Of a DNA stretch of 29,574 bases, positions 9,048-17,658 are shown piece by piece (the stretch's first letter is position 1; every line of letters begins with the position of its first letter). The stretch is taken from NCBI GenBank assembly GCA_964564285.1, contig CAZMBZ010000024.1, positions 1 to 29,574 of the forward strand. The letters run 5' to 3'. Source of the stretch: JAUWQU01 sp964564285 (GTDB lineage: Bacteria; Planctomycetota; Phycisphaerae; SM23-33). A program made the position numbers and the translations under genes. A model generated the notes under the pieces. The model was not told the DNA's origin and made no database searches. It worked only from the letters and a program-made list of their open reading frames with translations.

Positions 9048-11315
9048 ATGAAGAATCGATCCGTATATCGGGTACTGGGTGCGATAGTTTTGTTCTTGTT
9101 GCTGGGAGGCAACGCCATGGGCGAGGAGTCGGGCGCAGGTGAAAAGCCAATTGATTGGCCTGCATTCATGCAGCAGCATGAAATGACCTTCGACAAGTTG
9201 CCGGGCAGTTGGCGGGAAGCGCCTCATTTCGGCAACGCCATGGTCGGCTCGATGCTGTACCAGACCGGCAATACCATTGAGCTTCAGGTGTTCCGTGCCG
9301 ACGTGCATGACCATCGTGACGATACGTATGGATGGACGGCCTATAGTCGGCCACGTCTTATGATCGGCCATTTCTCCCTTCATCCTGTCGGCAAACTTAC
9401 TGGCTGCAACTGGCGGAAGGATCTGTGGAATGCGGAGTTGACCGGGACGATCCAAACAGACAAGGGCGAGATACGTATCCGTCATTTAACTCATGCCGAC
9501 GATATGGCGATCGTAACGGAGCTGACTCCGTCTGCCGGCGAGAAGGGATTCAGTTGGAACTGGCATCCAGTCCAGGCACGAACGACACGTGGCGGGTATC
9601 CGACCACGGAGGCCGGTATCCAGAAGTTTGCGAATCGATACGGCAAGCACTACGCCCAGACCTTGAAGGTATTCAAGGCCAATCCTCCGGGTCGCTTGGA
9701 AGAAAAAGGCGGTGTTTCGGTATGGGTGCAGGACTTCCTTGCCGGCGGGCAGTATGCGACGGCGTGGGGTGAGCGGGTTCAGAAGAATACTCGCACGCAC
9801 ATCGTCAGTATCGCACACACCTATCCTGAATCAACGGCTGGCGGGATGGCGGTGTCTGATGTCAGGCGTTTTCTGAAGCTCGACAGTGCAAATTGGACAA
9901 AGGCTCATCGTAAGTGGTGGCATGACTACTATCCCAGGAGTTTTGTCACGATTCCCGACAAGGGTCTCGAGTCGCTGTATTGGCAGACCATTTACCGCCT
10001 TGGCTGCACCACCAGGGCGGGGCGTTGCTTCGTTGATACGGCGGGGATTTGGTTTCAGGGCAAGTCGTGGCCTTACTTCACTGCCGACTGGAACATCCAG
10101 TCCGCGCACTGGCCTGTCTACGCGGCCAATCGGTTAGAGCAAGGCCAGGAACTGGTGGACCGGCTTTATGACCGGCGGGAGGAGTTGATCAAGGCGGTGC
10201 GCCCCGTGGCCTGGCAGGAGGACTCGGCATTTCTGCCTATTGAGGTGGCTGGCGATTTAATCGGAAATCGCGAGCAGGATATGCGCTACTTCAATATGGT
10301 GGGCAATCTCCCGTGGGTGATGAATAACTGCTGGAGTCAGTATCGTTATTCGATGGATGATGAGATGCTGCGGAAGAAGATATATCCGCTGCTGCGGCGA
10401 AGCATCAATTTCTACTTACACATGGCCGAGGAGGGGCCTGACGGCAAACTTCACCTGCCGCCGACCTACTCGCCGGAGACGAGCGATCTTGTGGACTGCA
10501 ACTTCGATCTGGCGTTGTTTAAATGGGGATGCTACACGCTGCTGAAGGCCAGCAAGAGGCTTGGGATCGACGACCCGCTGATTCCCCGCTGGCAGGCGGT
10601 GGTCAAAAGTCTGCCTGACTATGCCGCTGATGAATACGGATACATGCTGGGCCGCGACAAGTCATCCCTCAAGAATCACCAGCATTTTTCCAACCTGTTG
10701 ATGATCTATCCTCTCTACCTGGTCAACATTGAGCAGGAGGGCACGGCGGATGTATTGAAACGTTCTTTCGACCGTGCTTTTGGAACCGCCGGGCCGGGGC
10801 AGCGTCAGGCCATGGTGCAGGCCCACGCCGGACCCATAGGAGCGGCCCAGGGGCTTGGGGATCAGACGCTGCAAAGCTTAAAGCAACTCCAGGGCGATCT
10901 GTTTCCCAACGGATTGTGGTATGAGAGTCCCTGCATCGAGTCGACGCTGGCGGCGGCAAACATAATCCAGGACATGCTTATCCAAAGTTGGAGCGATCCT
11001 GCCGCGGACACGTCCGGACCCATTCGCATTTTCCCCGCAATTCCCTCGACCTGGAAAGATGCAGAGTTTCGCGATTTGCGGACCGAAGGCGCCTTCCTGG
11101 TCTCGGCCCAACGCACCGCCGGTCAGACCCGATGGGTGCGCATCAAGAGCCTCGCAGGCGAGCCCTGCCGGGTCCGGCCTGGCATGAACGGCAAGATCCG
11201 CATAAAGGGCAGCCGCGAGTTCACGCTCAAGAAGCTCTCGGGTGGTATCTATGAGATTGATCTGAAAAAGGGCGAGGAGGTCCTGCTCCTTGCGGAGAAA
11301 GACCCCTCCGACTAG
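9048..11315 (+). CDS. GH95-like exported alpha/alpha-barrel protein, copy 2
   Basis: 755 aa from the ATG at 9048. An in-frame ATG at 8994 overlaps the previous stop, but the signal peptide (MKNRSVYRVLGAIVLFLLLGGNAMG/E) begins at 9048 and aligns with the start of copy 1. By eye it is about 70-80% identical to copy 1 along its length, with nearly identical stretches such as MTFDKLPGSWREAPHFGNA and RTEGAFLVSA. It keeps the same unusual active-site pattern (DWNIQ; SPCIESTL where GH95 has an Asp), so the substitutions predate the duplication. The most divergent part is the middle of the N-terminal half (GYPTTEAGIQKFANRYG) and the region before FSNLLMIYPLY. Only 50 bases separate the copies, implying one transcript. 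Confidence 0.75.
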   Translation: MKNRSVYRVLGAIVLFLLLGGNAMGEESGAGEKPIDWPAFMQQHEMTFDKLPGSWREAPHFGNAMVGSMLYQTGNTIELQVFRADVHDHRDDTYGWTAYSRPRLMIGHFSLHPVGKLTGCNWRKDLWNAELTGTIQTDKGEIRIRHLTHADDMAIVTELTPSAGEKGFSWNWHPVQARTTRGGYPTTEAGIQKFANRYGKHYAQTLKVFKANPPGRLEEKGGVSVWVQDFLAGGQYATAWGERVQKNTRTHIVSIAHTYPESTAGGMAVSDVRRFLKLDSANWTKAHRKWWHDYYPRSFVTIPDKGLESLYWQTIYRLGCTTRAGRCFVDTAGIWFQGKSWPYFTADWNIQSAHWPVYAANRLEQGQELVDRLYDRREELIKAVRPVAWQEDSAFLPIEVAGDLIGNREQDMRYFNMVGNLPWVMNNCWSQYRYSMDDEMLRKKIYPLLRRSINFYLHMAEEGPDGKLHLPPTYSPETSDLVDCNFDLALFKWGCYTLLKASKRLGIDDPLIPRWQAVVKSLPDYAADEYGYMLGRDKSSLKNHQHFSNLLMIYPLYLVNIEQEGTADVLKRSFDRAFGTAGPGQRQAMVQAHAGPIGAAQGLGDQTLQSLKQLQGDLFPNGLWYESPCIESTLAAANIIQDMLIQSWSDPAADTSGPIRIFPAIPSTWKDAEFRDLRTEGAFLVSAQRTAGQTRWVRIKSLAGEPCRVRPGMNGKIRIKGSREFTLKKLSGGIYEIDLKKGEEVLLLAEKDPSD

Positions 11316-11619
11316 GCCAAGGCAGGGCGAAGGCAGGTGAACTCGTTTCAATGAAATGATCAACCAGCCCCGCCTCCGGGCCAAGGCTGGGCATGAATGC
11401 GCCGATCAAGGTTGCGAAGTCTGGCGGCGCGGAGCCCGGCCGGGATGGTTGTGGACTTCCTGTCGCGTAGTTGGCGAAATTGCTTTTCTTTTTGACGTTC
11501 ATGCGGTAGTATTCGAGGCCCGCGGTCGGGAGAATCGGCCGAGGATTTATGCACAGCACACAAGGAACGAGTGATCTGCAACTGCCAAGGCAACAACCAA
11601 TAACAAGGGAGACATAGCA
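11316..11619. other. Intergenic region before the aldolase gene
   Basis: 304 bases with no convincing gene. A TTGACG hexamer at 11492-11497 has no acceptable -10 box at 16-18 bases. TAGTAT at 11507-11512 has no matching -35 box. A short AT-richer patch at 11475-11515 is the best place for an aldolase promoter. No hairpin strong enough to end the GH95-like operon was found. Confidence 0.4.
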
Positions 11620-12648
11620 ATGCCTTTGATTCCAATGAGAGTAGTACTCGATCACGCCGCCGAGAACGAGTACGGTGTCGTGGCGCTTAACGTCAACAAT
11701 ATGGAGCAGATCCAGGCGATCATGATGGCCGCCGAGGAAACCGACTCGCCGGTGATTATCCAGGCCAGCCGGGGCGCGCGGTCCTACAGCAACGACGCGT
11801 ACCTGTACCACCTGATGCTGGCGGCTGCGGAGCTGAATCCGAACATACCGATCGTCATGCACCTGGACCACGGCAACGCCCCGAGCACGTGCTACAGTGC
11901 GATGGCGCTTGGCTTTACGTCGGTCATGATGGACGGCTCGCTGACCGCCGATGGCAAGCAGCCGTCGGACTATGAGTACAACGTGGACGTTACGCGGCGC
12001 ACCGTGAACGTCGCCCATGACATCGGCGTGAGCGTCGAAGGCGAGATCGGTGCCCTTGGCGGCATCGAGGATGGCCACGGCGCCGGACTCAGCGAGGAAG
12101 AGGCCCAGGAGCACCTGACCGACCCCGCCCAGGCCGAGCAGTTCGTCAAGGACACCGGGCTCGACGCCCTGGCCGTCGCTATCGGCACCAGCCATGGGGC
12201 GTACAAGTTCAAGAAGAAGCCGACTGGCGACGTGCTGAAAATGGACCTCATCGAGGACATCCACCGTCGCCTGCCCAACACGCACTTGGTCATGCACGGC
12301 TCATCCAGCGTGCCGCAGGAGCTTCAGGACGTCATCAATAAGTACGGCGGCAAGTTGAATCCGACGTTCGGCGTGCCCGTCGAGCAGATCCAGCGCGGCA
12401 TCAAGCATGGTGTTCGCAAGGTCAACGTCGATACCGACAACCGCTTGGCCATCACCGGCGCGATCCGCAAGGTCTTGGCTGAGACACCCGAGAAGTTCGA
12501 CCCGCGCGACTACATGAAGCCCGCCCGCGTGGCCATGAAGGAAGTCTGCAAGGCCCGCATGATAGCCTTCGGCCAGGCCGGCCAGGCTGGTAAGATCAAA
12601 CCCCAGACCTGCCGCGAAATGGTGGACTTCTACACCAAGAAGAAATAG
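11620..12648 (+). CDS. fba: Class II fructose-bisphosphate aldolase
   Basis: 342 aa, the usual length for the long class II (Zn-dependent) aldolases, with AAGGGAG before the ATG. It splits fructose 1,6-bisphosphate into dihydroxyacetone phosphate and glyceraldehyde 3-phosphate, in the cytoplasm. Visible motifs are HLDHG with the catalytic D83 and zinc ligand H84, VEGEIGALGG with E142, GTSHGAYK with zinc ligand H192, MHGSSSVP with H226, and NVDTDNR (269-275) for phosphate and substrate binding. A role restricted to tagatose or fuculose phosphate cannot be excluded by eye, but the length and GTSHG/NVDTDNR pattern favour glycolysis/gluconeogenesis. It ends 30 bases before a strong hairpin terminator. 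Confidence 0.93.
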   Translation: MPLIPMRVVLDHAAENEYGVVALNVNNMEQIQAIMMAAEETDSPVIIQASRGARSYSNDAYLYHLMLAAAELNPNIPIVMHLDHGNAPSTCYSAMALGFTSVMMDGSLTADGKQPSDYEYNVDVTRRTVNVAHDIGVSVEGEIGALGGIEDGHGAGLSEEEAQEHLTDPAQAEQFVKDTGLDALAVAIGTSHGAYKFKKKPTGDVLKMDLIEDIHRRLPNTHLVMHGSSSVPQELQDVINKYGGKLNPTFGVPVEQIQRGIKHGVRKVNVDTDNRLAITGAIRKVLAETPEKFDPRDYMKPARVAMKEVCKARMIAFGQAGQAGKIKPQTCREMVDFYTKKK

Positions 12649-12678
12649 TCCTGCCCCCCGGTACGGCCTGATAATACA

Positions 12679-12719
12679 CACCGAGGCCCGGCCTGCTCAC
12701 CAGCGGCCGGGCCTCGGTG
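12679..12719. terminator. Bidirectional hairpin terminator between fba and the ThuA-like gene
   Basis: A perfect 15-bp stem, 12679-12693 with 12705-12719, around an 11-base loop, very GC-rich (CCGAGGCCCGGCC arm). It is followed by ATTTGTTA on the plus strand and TGTATTAT on the minus strand. It sits between two convergent genes, so it can serve both. Confidence 0.85.
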
Positions 12720-12801
12720 ATTTGTTAACATGTCGCGACGGCGTCGAAGTCCGCAAGCAGGCCTGACGCTACGGGGAACCGTGAACTACTCTAACGGTTT
12801 T

Positions 12802-13806
12802 TCATTCCTTCACAGCGAAGTCCTCGGGCTTGAGACCCTTTTTGAACTTTCCGCCTCCGAACGGAGACGCCTTCCATTGCTGTCCAACGTAGCTAACATT
12901 CGCCTTCGGGGGGATTTTGGCCTCCAGCCCGACCGCCCAGAACACGCAGTTGACGTAGAGACGCCGCAGATCCTCGCTTTCCATGTCCTGGGCGGCGCCT
13001 ATTGTGCTCATCACGACCCTTGAGGCCTTGCCCGAGTCGCGCTTGATCTCCCGGGTCCATGCGATGGGCATGACGGATTTTTGCAGATTCGGCGCATCAT
13101 CTGGTTTCATGCCCTTGAGCACCTGCCCGTACATCAGGACGGTGGCGTCCGTGGGCAGTTGGGTGATGCGATATACGTCGGTCGGGCCCCAGACGTCGTA
13201 GACGCCGCGCAGGAGGGGGCTCTTCTCATTTATCCCGCATCGCAGCCCCCGCGTGCTCTCCTTTCCGTGGTGGCCGTAGTGGCCCTTCCAGCCCTCGCCG
13301 AACAGCGCGGGGGCATAACCGCCCTTGTTGCCGGTGCTGAAACTGGCATAGGGCGAGTTATTGCCGTAGCGGAACGAAAGAAGCGTGCAGCGAATCCCGA
13401 AGACCGGCTTGCCCGTTTTCAGGAAGTCGGCGAAGTGCTTCATCTGCTCGTCGGGCAGCGTGAGATCCATGGCGAATACGACCATCATGTCGGCGGTCTT
13501 CAGGATACTCATCCCGGGGATGTTGTTCTTGACGCTCGGGTCGACCGTGCCGTCCTTGGCATTGACCGAGAAGAGGACAGTGCATTTGAACCCGTGCCGC
13601 TTGGCCAGTATCTTGGCGATCATCGGCAGGCTTTCCTCGCATCGATACTCCCATTCGCCGCAGACAAAGACGATGTGCTTGCCTTCTCCGCCGCCGCCTT
13701 CGCCCGGTTCGTAGGTTATTGATCCCTGACCCGCGGCGGATACTCCAGGCAGAGCGAGAAAGCCCAACATTCCGATGCACAATGAAAGACTCTTGAATGT
13801 GCCCAT
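12802..13806 (-). CDS. Exported ThuA-like domain protein
   Basis: 334 aa with a signal peptide (MGTFKSLSLCIGMLGFLALPGVSA/A) and a strong AAGGAGAG Shine-Dalgarno. After a Gly-rich linker, the core KHIVFVCGEWEYRCEESLP begins a ThuA-like (class I glutamine-amidotransferase-like fold) domain. The family is named after a trehalose-utilisation protein of rhizobia; members in Planctomycetes are usually exported and of unproven function. TGKPVFGIRC and the VYDVWGPTDVYRI segment fit this family. No amidotransferase catalytic triad is evident, so a sugar-binding or structural role is as likely as catalysis. It lies 190 bases downstream of tyrS on the same strand, far enough to have its own promoter, though none was identified. 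Confidence 0.8.
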   Translation of the reverse strand: MGTFKSLSLCIGMLGFLALPGVSAAGQGSITYEPGEGGGGEGKHIVFVCGEWEYRCEESLPMIAKILAKRHGFKCTVLFSVNAKDGTVDPSVKNNIPGMSILKTADMMVVFAMDLTLPDEQMKHFADFLKTGKPVFGIRCTLLSFRYGNNSPYASFSTGNKGGYAPALFGEGWKGHYGHHGKESTRGLRCGINEKSPLLRGVYDVWGPTDVYRITQLPTDATVLMYGQVLKGMKPDDAPNLQKSVMPIAWTREIKRDSGKASRVVMSTIGAAQDMESEDLRRLYVNCVFWAVGLEAKIPPKANVSYVGQQWKASPFGGGKFKKGLKPEDFAVKE

Positions 13807-13996
13807 GATCTCTCCTTATCGCGTTCGCTATTGGCGAGTTACAACCGCTGACGTCCTGCTGGTGTTCACAATGCGCGCATATGCACTCCGCAAAACGATC
13901 CAAGGGATTGCTATCCTCTGGCTTAGGAAAAATGTGCATTACAGACTATCTTCAAGAACCAGGATCGCCTCGGACAATCCGCAATCTCGTTATTCG

Positions 13997-15214
13997 TCAG
14001 GGCAGGGCGATGCGTCCGAAGCGACGCTTGCCGACCTTCATGACCTGGCCGTTTTTCAGCGAGACGGTGGTGTGGGGATCGGTAACCTTCTCGTCGTCGA
14101 TGCTGACGGCGTTCTGGGTTATCAGTCGGCGGGCCTCGCCGTTGGACTTGGCGAAGCCGGCCGCGACCACGAGTTCGATGATGCCCATCTGTGGGGCCGT
14201 GACGCGGATTTCATCCATGTTGGCCGGGACGTTTCGCTGGGCGAACACGCGGTCGAATTCCGCGGCGGCGGCATCGGCGGCCGGCTGGTCGTGATACTGC
14301 TCGACGATCAGCTTACCCAGTTGGACCTTGGCCTGTTTTGGGTGGGTCTGGTCGGGGTCTACCAGCACGTCGATCTGGCGGGCGGGCAGATCGGTTAGTA
14401 GCGTGAAGTAATTCCGCATCAGGGTGTCCGGGATGCTCATTACCTTGCCGAACATGTCATTGGGCGTGTCTGTCACGCCGATGTAGTTGCCCTTTGACTT
14501 GCTCATCTTATCGGTGCCGTCGAGGCCGACGAGGATGGGCATTATCAACACGATCTGCGGCTTCTTGCCGGCGTTTTCCTGCAATTGCCTGCCGATGAGA
14601 TTGTTGAACGTCTGGTCCGTGCCGCCGAGTTCGACGTCGGCGTCGATGCACACGCTGTCATAGCCCTGCATGAGCGGGTAGAGGAACTCGTGTACGCCGA
14701 TGGGCTGGCCTGCCTTGTAACGCTTCTCGAAGGTATCGCGTTCCATCATGCGGGCGACGGTCATCTGCCCGGCGAGTTTGACGATATCCGCCAGGCGCAG
14801 CGAGGCCAGCCATTCGCTGTTGTAGCGGACCTCGAACTTTTCCGGCGAGGTGTCCAGCACCTTGCCCGCCTGCTCGAAGTACGTCCGCGCGTTGGCGTCG
14901 ATCTGCGCCGGTTCGAGCACGGGGCGGGTCTTGTTCTGGCCTGTCGGGTCGCCGATGCGGGCCGTGTAGTCGCCGATGATCATGACGGCCTTGTGACCCA
15001 GGTCCTGAAACAGCCGCATCTTGCGGAGTACGACGGTGTGGCCGAGATGAATATCCGGCGCCGTCGGGTCCAGCCCGAGCTTAACACGAAGCTGGCTGCC
15101 GGTGTCGGCTGCAGTCGTCAGGCGTTTCTCCAGTTCCTTCTGCGTGTAGATGGCGTCGGTGCCTCTGGCCAACTGTATAATCTGCTGCTGAATGTCGTTT
15201 TTCAATTCGCTCAT
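13997..15214 (-). CDS. tyrS: Tyrosyl-tRNA synthetase
   Basis: 405 aa from the ATG at 15214. The frame stays open upstream to 15328, but those 38 residues are not conserved-looking and 405 aa is normal for the family. The enzyme charges tRNA-Tyr in the cytoplasm. The class I signatures are LDPTAPDIHLGHTV with HLGH at 56-59 and KMSKS at 236-240. The HLGH form and the GDYTARIGDP segment mark the shorter TyrRS subgroup. Residues about 340-405 form the C-terminal S4 RNA-binding domain (NGEARRLITQNAVSI, LKNGQVMKVGKRRFGRI). The start lacks a clear Shine-Dalgarno. It is divergent from the following lipoprotein gene, with 197 bases between. Confidence 0.95.
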   Translation of the reverse strand: MSELKNDIQQQIIQLARGTDAIYTQKELEKRLTTAADTGSQLRVKLGLDPTAPDIHLGHTVVLRKMRLFQDLGHKAVMIIGDYTARIGDPTGQNKTRPVLEPAQIDANARTYFEQAGKVLDTSPEKFEVRYNSEWLASLRLADIVKLAGQMTVARMMERDTFEKRYKAGQPIGVHEFLYPLMQGYDSVCIDADVELGGTDQTFNNLIGRQLQENAGKKPQIVLIMPILVGLDGTDKMSKSKGNYIGVTDTPNDMFGKVMSIPDTLMRNYFTLLTDLPARQIDVLVDPDQTHPKQAKVQLGKLIVEQYHDQPAADAAAAEFDRVFAQRNVPANMDEIRVTAPQMGIIELVVAAGFAKSNGEARRLITQNAVSIDDEKVTDPHTTVSLKNGQVMKVGKRRFGRIALP

Positions 15215-15340
15215 AAGGCCGGCGAGTCTACCAGCGGTTCGTGGAGTTTGCAAGGGCGCCCAAGGGAGCGTCGTCGCCGGAAAAAAGGCCAGGATGCCTT
15301 GCTGCGGAAAGGGATTGGCTTTTGTCATCTACGGACGCAC

Positions 15341-15370
15341 TTGTGCAGGAGGGACATGTTTGGCTAGAAT
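15341..15370 (+). promoter_or_regulatory. Candidate sigma-70-type promoter for the lipoprotein gene
   Basis: TTGTGC (15341-15346) and TAGAAT (15365-15370), 18 bases apart, 41 bases before the ATG at 15412. The -10 box is good (5/6) and the -35 box is weak (3/6). Confidence 0.35.
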
Positions 15371-15411
15371 AAGCCCAAGGGAATCCTGGGTTTGGTCCGA
15401 AAAGAATAGGC

Positions 15412-16908
15412 ATGGCAAAGTTGATGAAGAATCCGCTGACATGGAAGTTGGGCCTTGCGATCGTGGGCATTGCGATGGTTGGGTGCGAGGCCCGTCAAAT
15501 AAGCCTGCCGCCGGTGACGGTTGAGCAGTACGATGCGTCCTTGTCCGACATTGCGGCGGACTATCCGCCGCGGACGGTTGTCCTGCACAATCTCCGCCGC
15601 GTTCTGGACCCGCAGCTTTCCGACCAGGAGCGGGTGGCCTCGCTGAATCTCGTGAAGCGACTCGATCAGGCCGACCCGACCGTTCGTGCACAGTTGGCTG
15701 GCATCTTGGCCGATGAGGCCAACGGCGAGAGCCTGCGACTGGCAGTGCTGGAGATGCTGCTGGGCAGGGACGACCCGGCCCTGTCGGCATACGCGGTGCG
15801 CATTCTGCCTGGCCTGAAAGCAGACAGCCCCGTGCGGGAGAAGATACTAGCCTGGCTAGGCCGGAACCCGGCGCCAGGTGTGCTGGGTGAGACGGTGCGA
15901 CTGTGGGCGAAGGAGAAGTCCCCCACGGGCATGGAGGAGCCGCGATTCCGCGAAACCGTCGAGCGCATCTCCGGCAAGCCTTGGGAACAGGCCCTGTTGG
16001 ATGCGATCAATACGCCCAATTTCACCACCAGTCAGGAGGCCGTCGAGATACTCGTCGCCCGCATCCCGCATCAGAACCTTCGAGTTAGGGTGGGGGCCAT
16101 GGAGCCTAAGACGGACATCGTCATGGCCTTGAAGGTGCTCATCCGCCTGTTCGGCTATTTCCCGACGAACCGCGCCGCGATCCTGTGCAGCATGACGGTC
16201 GGCAAGACTCCCCCGGTGCAATTGGAGAACGCCTCTCGCCTGGCGGCTTCCTGGCGTCAGAACTACGGCTACCTGTTTAACGTGCGGGACTTTTACCTTC
16301 TCAACGAGCTGGCTCGCGACCCGATTCGAAAGAACTTCCGTCGCACCCAACTGATTCTCGAGTTGGCGCGGAGTTTCATCAAGCGTCCGCACGTGGCAAG
16401 GAAGATCCTCCGCGCCAGTGGGCCTTATGACTTCAGCGATCAGCTCAGCAAGCACGTAGACAGCCTGAGCATGGCCGACCTGTGGAATCTCCAGATCATC
16501 AACGAAATGCTCAGTCGTCCACAGGTCCAGAGGCACTTGAAGGTGATGGCCGAAGGCGACCGGGCGGATACTGCGAGCGCCTGGGGCGGGCTTATCTTCT
16601 ACGAAAACAGCCAGGCGAAGGCAACGCTTTACCCAGCCAATACGTCCGCGGGCGCCGACGACCTGACCTACCTCGCCACGCCGCTTCTTATGAAGGACGG
16701 CGGGGCGTCTCTGTGCCGCTTCTTCGGCCACTTCGAGAAGGTTAACAATGCAGGCCGGGCCGGGCCGACAACCGACGAACTTCGACGCGCCGCCGCAGAA
16801 AACGCTTACGGCCTGGTGCTGACGCGCCTGGACGCCGAATCGATCTGCGCGCACTATTACAACCCCAAGGGTCTTGTGATTTCGCTCGGCAAGTTTCCCT
16901 TGCGCTGA
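15412..16908 (+). CDS. Lipoprotein of unknown function with helical repeats
   Basis: 498 aa. The N-terminus (WKLGLAIVGIAMVGC) is a lipoprotein signal peptide, with the lipid-modified Cys in the MVGC box near residue 25; an ATG at 15424 is an alternative start. Residues about 50-160 are helical, HEAT-like repeats (SDQERVASLNLVKRL, DPALSAYAVRILPGL). The second half is less repetitive and ends with GLVISLGKFPLR. I do not recognise a family. It looks like a periplasmic, membrane-anchored protein of the kind common in Planctomycetes. It ends 9 bases before the convergent BFN-domain gene, with no terminator between them. Confidence 0.75.
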   Translation: MAKLMKNPLTWKLGLAIVGIAMVGCEARQISLPPVTVEQYDASLSDIAADYPPRTVVLHNLRRVLDPQLSDQERVASLNLVKRLDQADPTVRAQLAGILADEANGESLRLAVLEMLLGRDDPALSAYAVRILPGLKADSPVREKILAWLGRNPAPGVLGETVRLWAKEKSPTGMEEPRFRETVERISGKPWEQALLDAINTPNFTTSQEAVEILVARIPHQNLRVRVGAMEPKTDIVMALKVLIRLFGYFPTNRAAILCSMTVGKTPPVQLENASRLAASWRQNYGYLFNVRDFYLLNELARDPIRKNFRRTQLILELARSFIKRPHVARKILRASGPYDFSDQLSKHVDSLSMADLWNLQIINEMLSRPQVQRHLKVMAEGDRADTASAWGGLIFYENSQAKATLYPANTSAGADDLTYLATPLLMKDGGASLCRFFGHFEKVNNAGRAGPTTDELRRAAAENAYGLVLTRLDAESICAHYYNPKGLVISLGKFPLR

Positions 16909-16917
16909 GGCGGGCGG

Positions 16918-17520
16918 CTAGCCAAGTTTCCTCAGCACGCGGTCGATGGCTTCGTACTCGGTCTTCATCTCGACGAGTTGTCGGTGGTGTTCGTCGATTA
17001 TGGCGGGAGGGTGGCTCTCCAGAAACTCATCGTCCGCGAGTCGGCGGGTGACTTCGGTTATGGCCTCGCGCAGCATATCCAGACGCCGTCGCAGCAAATC
17101 CAGGCGTTCAGCCGCCGTGCCGCCCTCGTTCAACACGCCGGCCAGGACATGCTCAGCCACGGCTATCGGCGTGTCAAATGCGCTGCCCAACGCGATGGCG
17201 TCGGATGGGCGACTGTCGATGGCGATAGTGTCTTCGCCCCTGCGGATGTAGAGCGTGGCGATGAAAGTGTGGTCCCGGATATCGTTTATGACGATACGGT
17301 CAAGTTCGCCGCCCATTGCCGCAATGGTGTTGGCCAGGAGATCGTGTGTCATCGGCCTGGGGGTGGGGATGTTCTTGAGTCGTCGGTCGATGGCCAGTGC
17401 CTCGGCCGTGCCTATGAGGATGGGGAAACTCCTATCGCCGCCTTTTTCCTTGAGGAAGATAACCTGTTGGTCGCCAAACTCGGTGATGAGAATGCGCGAC
17501 AACTCCATCGGCACATCCAT
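16918..17520 (-). CDS. Bifunctional nuclease (BFN, DUF151) domain protein
   Basis: 200 aa. The ATG at 17520 follows AAGGAGT at good spacing; a second ATG 12 bases in is less likely. Residues about 1-130 match the BFN/DUF151 family (PF02577): FPILIGTAEALAI, RPMTHDLLANTIAAMGG, IDSRPSDAIALGSAFDTPI. Plant members are reported to have DNase and RNase activity; the bacterial role is not settled. Residues about 135-200 add a charged helical, probably coiled-coil tail (LDLLRRRLDMLREAITEVTR) that many short bacterial members lack. The protein is cytoplasmic. It has its own candidate promoter. Confidence 0.88.
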   Translation of the reverse strand: MDVPMELSRILITEFGDQQVIFLKEKGGDRSFPILIGTAEALAIDRRLKNIPTPRPMTHDLLANTIAAMGGELDRIVINDIRDHTFIATLYIRRGEDTIAIDSRPSDAIALGSAFDTPIAVAEHVLAGVLNEGGTAAERLDLLRRRLDMLREAITEVTRRLADDEFLESHPPAIIDEHHRQLVEMKTEYEAIDRVLRKLG

Positions 17521-17571
17521 TGGAACTACTCCTTGGAAAAACCCGAAGGCGTTAAAATGCCCTCTGACGCA

Positions 17572-17600
17572 ATTCTAGGTCATCTGACCGCATGGGCCAA
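17572..17600 (-). promoter_or_regulatory. Candidate sigma-70-type promoter for the BFN-domain gene
   Basis: On the minus strand, TTGGCC (17600-17595) and TAGAAT (17577-17572) are 17 bases apart, about 50 bases upstream of the ATG at 17520. Both boxes and the spacing fit a housekeeping promoter. Confidence 0.5.
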
Positions 17601-17658
17601 GGGTTTCTACCTTCTTTAGCTCGGATCGGTTCGGCGGGGGCAAACGCCCAGCCACCGG

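Noticed and set aside
11360..11500. Minus-strand frame in the fba leader rich in Pro/Ser/Gly (NYATGSPQPSRPGSAPP)
   Set aside because: It has no ribosome-binding site or recognised domain, and its composition is what GC-rich non-coding DNA gives.
15215..15328. N-terminal extension of tyrosyl-tRNA synthetase by 38 residues
   Set aside because: The extension is Pro/Leu-rich and unrelated to the family; 405 aa from 15214 is the normal size.
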